Assembly: GCF_002871005.1 (NCBI RefSeq)
Contig: NZ_PHSN01000013.1
Coordinates: 1-64,000, forward strand
Origin: Acidimangrovimonas sediminis
GTDB taxonomy: Bacteria > Pseudomonadota > Alphaproteobacteria > Rhodobacterales > Rhodobacteraceae
Reading direction: 5' to 3'
Length of the DNA stretch: 64,000 nucleotides
In this document: piece by piece, positions 43,244 to 52,353 of the stretch
Position numbering within the stretch: the first letter of the stretch is position 1
Layout of the letters: every line of letters begins with the position of its first letter
The notes under the pieces: model-generated
Databases searched by the model: none
What the model was told of the DNA's origin: nothing
Seen by the model: only the letters and a program-made list of their open reading frames with translations
Program-made: the position numbers and the translations under genes

Positions 43244-44440
43244 ATGGCCCTGGCACCCAACGTCTACGACGCCGAACCGATCCCCGACGCCGCCCGGGCC
43301 GAGATTGATCGCCTCCTCACATCGGGCGACCTGTTCCGCTACACCTCTGAAAACGCGCCGGTCTCCCTGCTGGAGGCCGATTTCGCCGAGATGATGGGCG
43401 TGCGCTACGCCCTCGCCGTCTCCTCCTGCTCGGCCGCGCTGTTCCTGACGCTGAAGGCGCTGGATCTGCCCGCCGGCGCGCGTGTCCTGATCCCGGCCTT
43501 CACTTTCGCCGCCGTGCCCTCGGCCATCGTTCATGCCGATTGCGTGCCGGTCCTGGCCGAGGTGGGCGCCGACTACCGCCTCGACCTCGCGGATTTCGAG
43601 GCCAAGCTTGACGATACGATCGACGCCGTGCTGATCAGCCACATGCGCGGCCACACCTCGGACATGGATGCGATCCTGCGGCTGGCCGAGGCGAAGGGCG
43701 TCCCGGTGATCGAAGATGCGGCACATTCGCTGGGCACGCTGTGGCATGGCAGGAAGATCGGCACGCTGGGCCGCGTCGGCTGTTTCTCGTTCCAGTCCTA
43801 CAAGCTGGTGAATTCGGGCGAGGGCGGGATCATGGTCACCGACGACCCGGAGATCGCGGCCCGCGCGATCATCATGTCGGGCGCCTACGAGCATAACTGG
43901 AAGAAGCATCCGGGCATGCAGAACTCCTTCCATCACTGGCAGAACAAGCTGCCGCTCTACAACATGCGGATGAATAACCTCTCGGCCGTGCTGGTCCGCG
44001 CGCAGCTGCCCGAGGTGGCGCGCCGCGTGACCGACGGCAGGGCGAACCACGATTACGTGGCGGGCCTTCTGAATGCCTCGCCCTGGCTGTCGGTGCCCCC
44101 GGCGCTGGCCCCCGAGGAACGCGCGCCGGATTCGATCCAGTTCAACCTCGACGGCTTCGCGACCGACGCCGAAGCCCACGCCTTCCAGGCCGCGGCCAAG
44201 GCGCAGGGCGTGTCGGTGCAGGTCTTCGGCCTGAGCGAGGACAATGCCCGCGCCTACTGGAACTGGCAGTTCCTGGGCGAGACGGCAGACCTGCCGAAGA
44301 CCCGCGCCATGCTGATGCGCGCCTGCGACGTGCGCCTGCCCGCGCGGCTGACGCGGGAAGACCTCGACTTCATCGCCACCGCGCTGGTGCGTGCGGCGAC
44401 CGAGGTGAAGGGACAGGCCACGGGCGTCGCGGCCGAATAG
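43244..44440 (+). CDS. DegT/DnrJ/EryC1-type PLP aminotransferase
   Basis: 398-aa fold-type I aminotransferase. The PLP lysine is Lys187 in FSFQSYKLVNSGEGGIMVTDD, with VIEDAAHSLGTLW (cofactor Asp) and LYNMRMNNLSAVLVRAQL. Such enzymes usually act on nucleotide sugars or other keto/aldehyde substrates. Being downstream of the gamma-glutamyl operon (154-base gap) it may handle the aldehyde product, but that is speculative. No sugar-nucleotide genes are nearby. Confidence 0.88.
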   Translation: MALAPNVYDAEPIPDAARAEIDRLLTSGDLFRYTSENAPVSLLEADFAEMMGVRYALAVSSCSAALFLTLKALDLPAGARVLIPAFTFAAVPSAIVHADCVPVLAEVGADYRLDLADFEAKLDDTIDAVLISHMRGHTSDMDAILRLAEAKGVPVIEDAAHSLGTLWHGRKIGTLGRVGCFSFQSYKLVNSGEGGIMVTDDPEIAARAIIMSGAYEHNWKKHPGMQNSFHHWQNKLPLYNMRMNNLSAVLVRAQLPEVARRVTDGRANHDYVAGLLNASPWLSVPPALAPEERAPDSIQFNLDGFATDAEAHAFQAAAKAQGVSVQVFGLSEDNARAYWNWQFLGETADLPKTRAMLMRACDVRLPARLTREDLDFIATALVRAATEVKGQATGVAAE

Positions 44441-44498
44441 GCACGGCAAAGGGCCAACCCCGGGTGCCGACGCGGTGTGCCCGGCGGCGAGGACTGAT

Positions 44499-44522
44499 GC
44501 GTATTTGCGGAACAATGAAAGG
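44499..44522 (+). repeat. Dispersed 24-base motif, copy 2
   Basis: GCGTATTTG, two bases (CG), then GAACAATGAAAGG; otherwise identical to 30112-30135. It lies between the convergent DegT-type gene and rpoH and is followed by a GGCCGG/CCGGCC hairpin. Confidence 0.75.
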
Positions 44523-44584
44523 AAGGCCGGGCGCAGGAGTGTCCGGCCGTTCGTGTCATTTTGGGGGGCGGACGGGTCAGACGA

Positions 44585-44620
44585 GAATGCCGCCGCGGTG
44601 ATGCACCGTCGACGGCATTC
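44585..44620. terminator. Hairpin after rpoH
   Basis: GAATGCCG (44585-44592) and CGGCATTC (44613-44620) are perfect arms, with an inner CGGTG-ATG-CACCG stem. It lies 27 bases beyond the rpoH stop on its 3' side. There is no T-run on either strand. Confidence 0.5.
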
Positions 44621-44646
44621 GCTGCGTCAGGGGGTGTTCGAAGGCT

Positions 44647-45525
44647 TCAGGCGAGGAAGTCGTGCAGCTCCCGCGACTTGCCTTCCAGCGCCTTGCGCAT
44701 CTTGCCGAAGGCCGCGGCCTCGATCTGGCGCACGCGCTCTTTCGACAGTTCGAGCTCCAGCCCCAGCTCCTCGAGCGTGCGGGGCTGATCGCGCAGCTTG
44801 CGCTCGCGCACGATGAACCGCTCACGCTCGGTCAGCGAGGACATCGCCTCGACCAGCCAGTTGCGCAGGGCGTCGCGGTCGTGGCTGTCCTCGACCAAGT
44901 CGGCGGCCTGGGTGCTTTCATCCTCGATCGTGTCGATCCATTCGCGCCCGTCCTCGTCCGCCGCCTGCGTGGCGTTGAGCGAGAAGTCGGAGCCCGACAG
45001 CCGGCCCTCCATCATCTCGACATCGGAGAGCGGCACGCCCACCTCGGACGCGATCTTGGCGCGCAGCTGGTGCCCGTCGAGCTTTTCGCCCCGGGCCTCG
45101 GCCTCGCGTTCAAGCTTGGCCTGAACGCGGCGCAGGTTGAAGAACAACGTTTTCTGGTTCGACGTGGAGCCGGTGCGCACCATCGACCAGTTGCGCATCA
45201 CATAATCCTGGATGCCGGCCTTGATCCACCACACGGCGTACGTGGAAAAGCGCACCCCGCGATCCGGGTCGAACTTGTCCGCGGCCTTCATCAGGCCGAG
45301 GCCCGCCTCCTGGATCAGGTCGTTCATCGGCGCGCCGTAGCGCCGGTATTTCGCCGCCATCGAGACGGCCAGCCGCATGTAGGCGTTGATCAGGCGGTGA
45401 AGCGCCGCCTCGTCACGCCGGTCGCGCCAGGCATAGGCTAGTCGCAGCTCGGTCTCGGCATCGAGAAGCTCGGCCTTCATCGCCTGACGTGAAACGGATT
45501 GGTCAATAGGTCCATCGAGTGCCAT
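44647..45525 (-). CDS. rpoH: RNA polymerase sigma factor RpoH (sigma-32)
   Basis: 292-aa heat-shock sigma factor. The family-specific RpoH box QKTLFFNLRR begins at residue 124. Region 2 includes RLAVSMAAKYRRYGAPMNDLIQEAGLGLMKAADKFDPDRGVRFSTYAVWWI, and region 4 has LTERERFIVRERKLRDQPRTLEELGLELELSKERVRQIEAAA. The ATG at 45525 (MALDGPID) has AAGGGGG six bases upstream; the frame upstream reads through the promoter region and is discarded. Some Rhodobacteraceae have two rpoH genes; which paralogue this is cannot be told. Confidence 0.95.
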   Translation of the reverse strand: MALDGPIDQSVSRQAMKAELLDAETELRLAYAWRDRRDEAALHRLINAYMRLAVSMAAKYRRYGAPMNDLIQEAGLGLMKAADKFDPDRGVRFSTYAVWWIKAGIQDYVMRNWSMVRTGSTSNQKTLFFNLRRVQAKLEREAEARGEKLDGHQLRAKIASEVGVPLSDVEMMEGRLSGSDFSLNATQAADEDGREWIDTIEDESTQAADLVEDSHDRDALRNWLVEAMSSLTERERFIVRERKLRDQPRTLEELGLELELSKERVRQIEAAAFGKMRKALEGKSRELHDFLA

Positions 45526-45565
45526 CGCAAACCCCCTTTCCGGCGTCCTGTACCGGGTTACGTAG

Positions 45566-45598
45566 AGTATATGCCGTTTTGAACTGTTTGGTTCAAAA
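45566..45598 (-). promoter_or_regulatory. Putative rpoH promoter with overlapping palindrome
   Basis: On the minus strand TTTTGAAC-CAAACA-GTTCAAAA (45598-45577) is a perfect 8-bp inverted repeat. Its TTGAAC half can act as a -35 box, with CATATACT (about 45573-45566) as -10 at 17-19 bases. The start of rpoH is about 40 bases further on. The overlap of palindrome and spacer suggests an operator. Confidence 0.5.
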
Positions 45599-46128
45599 GA
45601 TTTATCGTGAACACAGCATTTTTGCGGTGCAGAAGCCGTGTGCAATGGCGCACCTTCGCCCATTCCGCGCCGGGTAACCCGCCCATCCGGACAGTCTGAT
45701 CAGCAGGGCACACCAAGGATGAAACGCACAAGCATGACGCCGAGTTCCCGGGTTAAATGATTATTTATCAGTGTGTTGCGGATTTCGCCCCGATGGCCGC
45801 GCGTTGACCTGCATCGCCCGGGAATCCGAGTGCACGGGGTCTGCCCTGCGGTCTCGAACCGGGCGGATCGCCTCTTGTTTCCGGGATCGCGCGGCGCCGA
45901 CCTCCCGCTGCCGAGGACTGCGACATGTCGCCGAAAACTTGTGCGACTCAGGCGATCACAGCCGGGATCCCCCGCAGCCCCGACAGCCGCGCGCAACGAT
46001 TTCCGCGGGCGCATCGGGCGCGCACGGCCCCCCGAAAGCCGCGTGCCACCCGCGTCTTTCGGGCCGCGTTTACCAATCGTAAAGGTCTTCGCCGGTAGCG
46101 TTAACCAAACTGGCGGTGCGAGGGAAAG
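45599..46128. other. 530-bp non-coding region with pairing potential
   Basis: No convincing gene occurs between rpoH and the YifB gene. It contains an AT-rich tract (about 45751-45780), a nested pairing (GCCGCGCG with CGCGCGGC, about 45796 and 45888; CCCGGGAA with TTTCCGGG inside it) and a perfect hairpin CCCGAAAG...CTTTCGGG (46031-46063). It could hold a small RNA as well as the promoters of both flanking genes. Confidence 0.45.
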
Positions 46129-47637
46129 ATGGCGGCGTGCGCCCATACGGTGGCCTTCGAGGGGATCGAGGCCCGGCCGGTCGAGGTTCAATGCGCCGTC
46201 ACCCCGGGCCTGCCGGGCTTTGCGGTGGTGGGATTGCCCGACAAGGCCGTCAGCGAAGCGCGTGAGCGGGTCCGCGCCGCGCTGAACGGCCTGTCGATCG
46301 CGCTGCCGTCGAAACGGATCACGATCAATCTCTCCCCGGCCGATCTGCCGAAGGAGGGATCGCATTTCGACCTGCCGGTGGCGCTCGCCCTGCTCGCCGC
46401 GCTCGAGATCCTGCCCCACGATGCGGTCGACGGCGTGATGGCCATCGGGGAACTCTCGCTCGACGGCACGCTGGTGCCCGTCGTCGGCGCCTTGCCCGCG
46501 GCGATGGCCGCGGCGGAGGCCGATCGCGCCCTTGTCTGCCCGCTGGCCTGCGGCGCCGAGGCCGCGTGGGTCGGCGCCGCGCAGGTACTGGCGGCGCGCA
46601 ACCTGTCGGAGGTGGTGCGCCACTTCACCGGCCAGCACCCGCTGACCCCGTCCGAGGCCGGAGAGGTGCACCCCGCAGGCGCCGGACGCGACCTGTCCGA
46701 GGTGAAGGGCCAGGAACGCGCCAAGCGCGCGCTCGAGATCGCCGCGGCGGGCCGTCACCACCTGCTGATGACCGGTCCGCCCGGCGCCGGCAAATCGATG
46801 CTGACCGCCCGCCTGCCCGGCATCCTTCCGCCGCTGTCACCGGCCGAGGCGCTGGAGACCTCGATGATCCATTCCCTCGCCGGGCTGCTCGACGCCGGCG
46901 GCATCTCGCTCCAGCGGCCGTTTCGCGAACCGCATCACACGGCGTCGATGGCGGCGATCGTGGGCGGGGGACGTGGCGCCAAGCCGGGAGAGATCAGCCT
47001 TGCGCACAACGGCGTGCTGTTTCTCGACGAGTTCCCCGAATTTTCCCGGACCGTTCTCGAAACCCTGCGCCAACCGATCGAGACGGGCGAGGTGGTCGTC
47101 GCCCGCGCCAATGCCCATGTACGGTATCCGGCGCGGTTCCTTCTCGTCGCGGCGGCTAATCCATGCCGCTGCGGCTTTCTCACCGATCCGGCCCGGGCCT
47201 GTTCGCGGGCGCCGCAATGCGGGGCGGATTACCTAGGCCGGATCTCCGGCCCGCTGATGGACCGTTTCGACCTCCGCATCGAGGTGCCGCCCGTCGCCTG
47301 GTCAGATCTGGACCTACCTGCCACCGGCGAGGGATCGGCCGCCGTCGCGGCACGGGTCGCCTCTGCCCGCGCGCTTCAGGCGCGGCGATACGGCGGCGGT
47401 CCCGCCCGGGTCAACGCCGATGCCGAGGGCCGGTTGCTGGAGGAGGTCGCCGCCCCCGACGAAGAGGGGCGCGACCTGCTGGCCCGTGCCGCCGAACGCT
47501 TCGGCCTGACCGCGCGCGGCTATCACCGGGTGCTGCGCGTCGCCCGGACGATCGCCGATCTCGACGGATCCGCAGCGCTGCACCGTCCGCATGTGGCCGA
47601 GGCGCTCAGCTTTCGCCTGACGGGCGTTCCCGGCTGA
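46129..47637 (+). CDS. YifB/ComM-family Mg-chelatase-like AAA ATPase
   Basis: 502-aa ATPase. The N-terminal ribosomal-S5-like domain (VQCAVTPGLPGFAVVGLPDKAVSEARERVRAAL...RITINLSPADLPKEG) precedes the AAA+ domain with Walker A TGPPGAGKS (215-223), Walker B VLFLDEF and the C-terminal Mg_chelatase_C region. ComM is a branch-migration helicase in natural transformation; the role here is inferred by family. The final 32 bases overlap the convergent esterase gene. Confidence 0.93.
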   Translation: MAACAHTVAFEGIEARPVEVQCAVTPGLPGFAVVGLPDKAVSEARERVRAALNGLSIALPSKRITINLSPADLPKEGSHFDLPVALALLAALEILPHDAVDGVMAIGELSLDGTLVPVVGALPAAMAAAEADRALVCPLACGAEAAWVGAAQVLAARNLSEVVRHFTGQHPLTPSEAGEVHPAGAGRDLSEVKGQERAKRALEIAAAGRHHLLMTGPPGAGKSMLTARLPGILPPLSPAEALETSMIHSLAGLLDAGGISLQRPFREPHHTASMAAIVGGGRGAKPGEISLAHNGVLFLDEFPEFSRTVLETLRQPIETGEVVVARANAHVRYPARFLLVAAANPCRCGFLTDPARACSRAPQCGADYLGRISGPLMDRFDLRIEVPPVAWSDLDLPATGEGSAAVAARVASARALQARRYGGGPARVNADAEGRLLEEVAAPDEEGRDLLARAAERFGLTARGYHRVLRVARTIADLDGSAALHRPHVAEALSFRLTGVPG

Positions 47638-48619
47638 CCTCGCCCCCGGCGGCCGGGGCCAGCGCGGGCCGACGCGGGATGAAACGCGCAGGGGCATGGG
47701 GCGGCGGCGCGAACCGCGCCCGGATCGCCTCGCCGGCCAGCGACAGGGCCTCGCGCGCCTCGGGCACCCAGCCGTCGAAGACCTGGAACACGTGCGGGGC
47801 CCCGGGCCAGGTCTGCACAGTGACCTCCGCCCCGAAGCGTTTCAGCTTGCGCTCCAGCCGCAAGGTATCATCGCGCAGGATCTCGTCCTCGGAGACCTGA
47901 AGCAGCACCGGCGGCGCCCCGGGGAAATCGGCGAACAGCGGCGATACGCGCGGATCGTCGCGCGGCGTCCTGCCGGCATAGAGGCCCGCCAGCTCTCCGA
48001 ACCGGCGCGCCGGCAGCAGCGCGTCGCGCTCGGCATTCTGGGTGATCGAGGCGCCCCGCCCGGTCATGTCGACCCAGGGCGCGAAGCCGACCACCATGGC
48101 CGGCTGCCGATCGGTCGCGCAAAGCTCGGCCAGCAGGGCAAAAGCAAGCCCGCCGCCGGCACTGTCCCCGGCAATGACGATGTCGCGCGGCTCGTAGCCC
48201 AGTGCATAAAGCCCCTGCCACGCAGCGCGCGCGTCCTCCAGTGCGGCGGGAAACGGATGCTCCGGCGCGCGACGGTAGTCGGGCACGAAGGCGCGCAGCC
48301 CCGAGACCTTGGACAGGCGCGCGACCATCGGCGCATGGGTCGCGGCAGAGCCGGTGACATAACCGCCTCCATGGAAGTAAAGGATCACGCGGCGCGGATG
48401 CACCCGGCCGCAAGACACCCAAAGCCCGGGAACCTCGGGGATGCCCTCGGTCCCGCCGACCCGGCCGGGCAGGATCGTGGCGAAGGGCGGCGCGCGGAAC
48501 ATCCAGCGCGCGGTCCGGTCGAAATCGGCCCGCGCCGCCACGGGGTCGGCGACGCGGCTCAGCCTCGGGCGCGCGACGAGGCGCAGGAACAGGGACAGAA
48601 GGGCGAGCCTGCGGCTCAC
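47606..48619 (-). CDS. Alpha/beta hydrolase (HSL family esterase)
   Basis: 337-aa hormone-sensitive-lipase-type esterase. The oxyanion motif HGGG is at 83-86 and the nucleophile Ser153 in GDSAGGGLA, with Asp in [10 protein letters not shown] and His in [10 protein letters not shown] completing the triad. It presumably hydrolyses short-chain esters in the cytosol. Its start overlaps the gshB stop by four bases. Confidence 0.9.
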   Translation of the reverse strand: MSRRLALLSLFLRLVARPRLSRVADPVAARADFDRTARWMFRAPPFATILPGRVGGTEGIPEVPGLWVSCGRVHPRRVILYFHGGGYVTGSAATHAPMVARLSKVSGLRAFVPDYRRAPEHPFPAALEDARAAWQGLYALGYEPRDIVIAGDSAGGGLAFALLAELCATDRQPAMVVGFAPWVDMTGRGASITQNAERDALLPARRFGELAGLYAGRTPRDDPRVSPLFADFPGAPPVLLQVSEDEILRDDTLRLERKLKRFGAEVTVQTWPGAPHVFQVFDGWVPEAREALSLAGEAIRARFAPPPHAPARFIPRRPALAPAAGGEVSRERPSGES

Positions 48620-49563
48620 CCCGCCGCCCTCCGCCGTTCCACCGCCTCCCAGATCCGGGCGGCGACATTGGTTCCGTCGAAACGCTCAAGCTCCTGGATG
48701 CCGGTGGGCGAGGTCACATTGATCTCGGTCAGCCAGTCGCCGATGACGTCGATGCCGACGAAGACCTGCCCCTTCTCGCGCAGGACCGGGCCGATGCGGG
48801 CGCAGATCTCGCGGTCGCGATCGGTCAGCGCGACCTTCTCGGGCCGGCCACCCACATGCATGTTCGACCGGGTCTCGCCCGCCGCCGGGACGCGGTTGAT
48901 CGCGCCCACTGCCTCGCCATCGACGAGGATCACCCGCTTGTCGCCCTTGGACACGGCCGGCAGGAACTTCTGCACGATCAGCGGCTCTCGGTTGATGCTC
49001 GCGAACAGCTCGTGCAGCGACGCAAGGTTGCGATCCTCCGGCCCGAGGCGAAACACCCCGGCCCCGCCATTGCCGTAAAGCGGCTTGAGGATGATGTCGC
49101 CGTGCTTCTCCCGGAAGGCGCGCAACGTGGCGAGGTCCCGCGCGATCGTGGTGGGCGGGGTCAGATCGGGGAACCGCAGCACCAGAAGCTTCTCGGGCGA
49201 GTTGCGCACCCAGAAGGGATCGTTCACCACCAGCGTCTTTGGATGGATCATCTCCAAAAGGTGCGTGGTGGTGATGTAGCCCATGTCGAAGGGCGGATCC
49301 TGGCGCAGCCAGACCACGTCGAAATCCGCAAGATCGACCTCGGTCTCGGGGCCGTAATGCACATGGTCGCCCTTCACCCGCTGAACGGTGATCGGAAAAC
49401 CCCGCGCCGTGACCCGCCCTTCCTGCAGGGCCAGCTTGTCGGGCGTGTAGTAGAATAGCTCATGCCCCCGCGCCTGTGCCTCCTCGGCCAGTCGAAAGGT
49501 GCTGTCGGCATCGATATCGACCCCGCCAATCGGGTCCATCTGCAGGGCAACCTTCAATCCCAT
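48616..49563 (-). CDS. gshB: Glutathione synthase
   Basis: 315-aa ATP-grasp ligase that adds glycine to gamma-glutamylcysteine. Recognised from [62 protein letters not shown] and [20 protein letters not shown]. It sits in the rsmI-yraN-gshB group conserved in alphaproteobacteria and works with gor. Confidence 0.96.
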   Translation of the reverse strand: MGLKVALQMDPIGGVDIDADSTFRLAEEAQARGHELFYYTPDKLALQEGRVTARGFPITVQRVKGDHVHYGPETEVDLADFDVVWLRQDPPFDMGYITTTHLLEMIHPKTLVVNDPFWVRNSPEKLLVLRFPDLTPPTTIARDLATLRAFREKHGDIILKPLYGNGGAGVFRLGPEDRNLASLHELFASINREPLIVQKFLPAVSKGDKRVILVDGEAVGAINRVPAAGETRSNMHVGGRPEKVALTDRDREICARIGPVLREKGQVFVGIDVIGDWLTEINVTSPTGIQELERFDGTNVAARIWEAVERRRAAG

Positions 49564-49640
49564 CCGCGTCTCCTAGGGTTTTCGACCCTAGATGGCGCAA
49601 AGGCCGGGTGGTTTCAACGCCTGCGCCGCACGCACGCCCG

Positions 49641-50012
49641 TCAGGCCGCGTAGGCATTCTCCAGGATGTCGATACGGCCATGTCCATCGACCAGCGCGAC
49701 ATCGAAGCGCGAGGGCGTCAATTCGCCCTGGGGCTCCCCCGCGAGAAATTCCGAGGCGGCGGTGTAGATGCGGCGCATCTGTCGCTCCGTCACGCGCCAG
49801 GCGGCCTGTTCGAAGCTCCGACTTTGCTTAACCTCGACGAAGATCAGCTCGCCACCCTTGCGCACCACCAGATCGATCTCGCCGCCCAGCCCGCGCCAGC
49901 GCCGGGCCGCAATGGCATGGCCCGTCTTGTCGTAGTGGCGGGCAACGCTTTCCTCGGCCGCCTTGCCCGCAAGGTAGGAAACCTTGCCACGCATCCTGCG
50001 ATCCATCGTCAC
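49641..50012 (-). CDS. yraN: YraN (UPF0102) endonuclease-like protein
   Basis: 123-aa protein with the restriction-endonuclease-like fold of UPF0102. The PD-(D/E)xK-type motif is visible as RRWRGLGGEIDLVVRKGGELIFVEVKQSRS, with the usual N-terminal GKAAEESVARHY. The biological substrate is not settled. It lies between rsmI and gshB; an array of short hairpins fills the gap to rsmI. Confidence 0.93.
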   Translation of the reverse strand: MTMDRRMRGKVSYLAGKAAEESVARHYDKTGHAIAARRWRGLGGEIDLVVRKGGELIFVEVKQSRSFEQAAWRVTERQMRRIYTAASEFLAGEPQGELTPSRFDVALVDGHGRIDILENAYAA

Positions 50013-50014
50013 CT

Positions 50015-50108
50015 CCTCGGGGCAAAGCCCCGTTCACATCCCCGGGGCAAAGCCCTCACATCCTCAGGGCAAAGCCCCGTTCACATCCTCGGGACACGGC
50101 CCCGTCAG
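50015..50108. repeat. Tandem array of 25-base hairpin units
   Basis: Nearly four copies of CCTCGGGGCAAAGCCCCGTTCACAT-like units (50015-50039, 50040-50061 shortened, 50062-50086, 50087-50108 degenerate). Each carries a GGGGC-AAA-GCCCC-type stem-loop. It fills the gap between rsmI and yraN. Confidence 0.88.
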
Positions 50109-50115
50109 CCCGGGG

Positions 50116-51084
50116 TCACGACCCCTTCTCCATCCTCAGCGCGGTCTGATAGACCTCACGCCGCGGCAGGTTCAGCGCCGCCGACACCTCGGCCACCGCA
50201 TCCTTCACGCTGCCCCGGGCCAGCGCGTCCCGGAGCGCGCTCTCGATGTCCGCCGCCTCGGGCACAACCTCGCCCGGACGGTCGATCACCACAACGATCT
50301 CGCCCTTCACGTTGCGCTGCGCGAAGTCGGCGGCGAGGTCGGCAAGGCTTCCGCGCGTGACCTCCTCGAAGCGTTTCGTCAGTTCCCGGCACACCGCCGC
50401 CTTCCGCGCGCCTCCCAGAGTTTCGCTCGAATCGCTTAACAGTTTCTGAATCCGTTTCGGGGATTCATAGAGCACGAGCGTCGCGGGCACCGTAGCCAGC
50501 TCGCTCAGCCAGCGAATGCGCGCGGCTCCGGTGGCCGGCGGGAACCCTGCGAACAGGAAACGGTCGGTCGGCAGACCCGAGACGCTGAGCGCGGCCAGCA
50601 CGGCCGAGGGGCCGGGTGCGGCCAGCACCGGGTGCCCGGCCTCGATCGCCGCGCGGGCCAGCTGGTAGCCCGGATCGGCCACCAGCGGCGTCCCGGCCTC
50701 CGAGGCGTAGGCGACGGATTTGCCCTCGGCCAGCGCGCGCAACAACCGCGGGCGGGCCTCGCGGCCGTTGTGGTCATGATAGGCGATCAGCGGCCGGTCC
50801 CCCAGCGCGACGCCATGGATCTCCATCAGATGGCGCAGAGTGCGGGTGTCCTCGGCGGCAAGGACATCGGCCCCGGCCAGCAGGTCGAGGCCGCGCAGGG
50901 TGATGTCGCGCGCGCTGCCGATCGGGGTCGCGACAAAGTGAAGACCGGGAGGAATCGCCCGTGCGGGGCGCCAGCCTCCGCCGGTCGTGCCGGTCGTCGT
51001 TCCGCCCGTTGCCGAGGGCTCCCCGGGCTCGGGCAGGGGCCCGGCCGCGGCCTCCTTGGCTTCGGGCGTCTGTTCGCCGTTCAT
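50116..51084 (-). CDS. rsmI: 16S rRNA 2'-O-ribose C1402 methyltransferase RsmI
   Basis: 322-aa tetrapyrrole-methylase-fold enzyme that methylates the ribose of C1402 in 16S rRNA. Motifs are LHFVATPIGSARDITLRGLDLLAGADVLAAEDTR, the SAM loop YASEAGTPLVADPGYQL and YESPKRIQKLL. The first 45 residues are a low-complexity extension, and the true start may be internal. It opens the rsmI-yraN-gshB run, divergent from the LppC-like gene. Confidence 0.94.
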   Translation of the reverse strand: MNGEQTPEAKEAAAGPLPEPGEPSATGGTTTGTTGGGWRPARAIPPGLHFVATPIGSARDITLRGLDLLAGADVLAAEDTRTLRHLMEIHGVALGDRPLIAYHDHNGREARPRLLRALAEGKSVAYASEAGTPLVADPGYQLARAAIEAGHPVLAAPGPSAVLAALSVSGLPTDRFLFAGFPPATGAARIRWLSELATVPATLVLYESPKRIQKLLSDSSETLGGARKAAVCRELTKRFEEVTRGSLADLAADFAQRNVKGEIVVVIDRPGEVVPEAADIESALRDALARGSVKDAVAEVSAALNLPRREVYQTALRMEKGS

Positions 51085-51177
51085 GCTGTGACCCTCTCTC
51101 GTGCACGTTTACTTCGCGACCGCGACGCCTTAGGCTCGCGGCCGACCCGACGCCCCGTGGATATCGCAGGAACCCGA

Positions 51178-52353
51178 ATGTTTGCCTTTTTGACGCGCGC
51201 CCGCAAGGCGCTGACCCGCGGCGGAATCGTCCTGGCCGCCCTCTCGCTCGCCGCGTGCGAGCCGATGACGGTTGGCGGCGGCGGCCCGCGGATCGATACC
51301 AACGCCCCGGTTCCCGTCGCCCTTCTGGTGCCGTCGGGCTCGACGCAATCGGGCGACAACCGTCTTGCGCAAAGCCTGGTCAACGCGGCCAAGCTGGCGA
51401 TCTCGGATCTCGACGGGGTCAAGATCGACCTGCGCGTCTATCCCACCGCCGGCAATGCCCAGCAGGCTGCGAATGCCGCGACCAAGGCAGTCGACGACGG
51501 CGCCAAGATCATCCTCGGGCCGGTCTACGCCGCCGCCGCCAATGCCGCCGGGGTCGCGGCGGCCAAGCGCGGGGTGAACGTGCTGGCCTTCTCGAACAAC
51601 CCGGCGATCGCGGGCGGCAACGTCTTCATCCTCGGGCCGACCTTCTCGAATACCGCCGACCGGCTGATGAAATACGCCGTCTCGCAGGGCAAGAGCCGGA
51701 TCGCCGTGGTGCATGACACCACTACCGCCGGCAAGGCGGGCGAGGCCGCGATCACGGCGGCGATCTCGGCCGCGGGGGCCACCAAGGTGGCCGACGAGAC
51801 CTATGAATTCTCGCAGAACGGCGTGACCCAGGCGGCGCCCGGCATCGCCAACGACATCAAGAACGGCAACGCTCAGGCGGTGTTCTTCACCGCCAACACC
51901 GCGGGCGCGCTGCCGCTGCTGACCCAGCTGCTGAGCGAGAACGGCGTAACGTCGTCGATGCAGCAGTTCATCGGCCTGACCCGCTGGGACATCCCGAACT
52001 CGTCGTTGAGCATGCCGGGCATCCAGGGCGCCTGGTTCGCGCTGCCCGATCCGGGCATGAGCCAGCAGTTCGCCAGCCGCTACAGCGCCGCCTACGGCCA
52101 GCCGCCGCTGCCGGTCACCGGGCTTGCCTATGACGGCATCGCGGCGATCGGTGCCCTGGTGAAATCGGGCAATGCCAATGCGCTGACGGCGCAGGCGCTG
52201 ACCCAGCCGTCGGGCTTCGTCGGTGTCGGCGGCATCTTCCGTCTGCTGCGGGACGGCACCAACCAGCGCGGCCTCGCCGTCGCCCAGATCGTCAACAACC
52301 AGGTGCAAGTGATTGACTCTGCCCCGAGAAGCTTTGGCGGCGCCGGGCTCTGA
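51178..52353 (+). CDS. Penicillin-binding protein activator (LppC-like lipoprotein)
   Basis: 391-aa outer-membrane lipoprotein. The signal peptide ends in LSLAAC with lipid-bearing Cys27. The rest is a periplasmic-binding-protein-like fold (PVALLVPSGSTQSGDNRLAQSLVNAAKLAI, IILGPVYAAAANAAGVAAAKRGVNVLAFSNN, MQQFIGLTRWDIP) as in LpoA/LppC. Enteric LpoA activates PBP1A; the role here is inferred. The ATG at 51178 has AGGA upstream. Its end overlaps the glnD start by about 40 bases. Confidence 0.9.
   Translation: MFAFLTRARKALTRGGIVLAALSLAACEPMTVGGGGPRIDTNAPVPVALLVPSGSTQSGDNRLAQSLVNAAKLAISDLDGVKIDLRVYPTAGNAQQAANAATKAVDDGAKIILGPVYAAAANAAGVAAAKRGVNVLAFSNNPAIAGGNVFILGPTFSNTADRLMKYAVSQGKSRIAVVHDTTTAGKAGEAAITAAISAAGATKVADETYEFSQNGVTQAAPGIANDIKNGNAQAVFFTANTAGALPLLTQLLSENGVTSSMQQFIGLTRWDIPNSSLSMPGIQGAWFALPDPGMSQQFASRYSAAYGQPPLPVTGLAYDGIAAIGALVKSGNANALTAQALTQPSGFVGVGGIFRLLRDGTNQRGLAVAQIVNNQVQVIDSAPRSFGGAGL

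Noticed and set aside
45770-45960. Possible 6S RNA
   Set aside because: Some long-range pairing exists, but I could not match the conserved 6S elements and the usual genomic neighbours are absent.
50015-50108. Tandem repeat considered as a CRISPR array
   Set aside because: Units abut without unique spacers, and no cas genes are present.
50116-51084. SEAGTP instead of SDAGTP in RsmI as a sign of lost activity
   Set aside because: It is a conservative change and the rest of the SAM-binding loop is normal.
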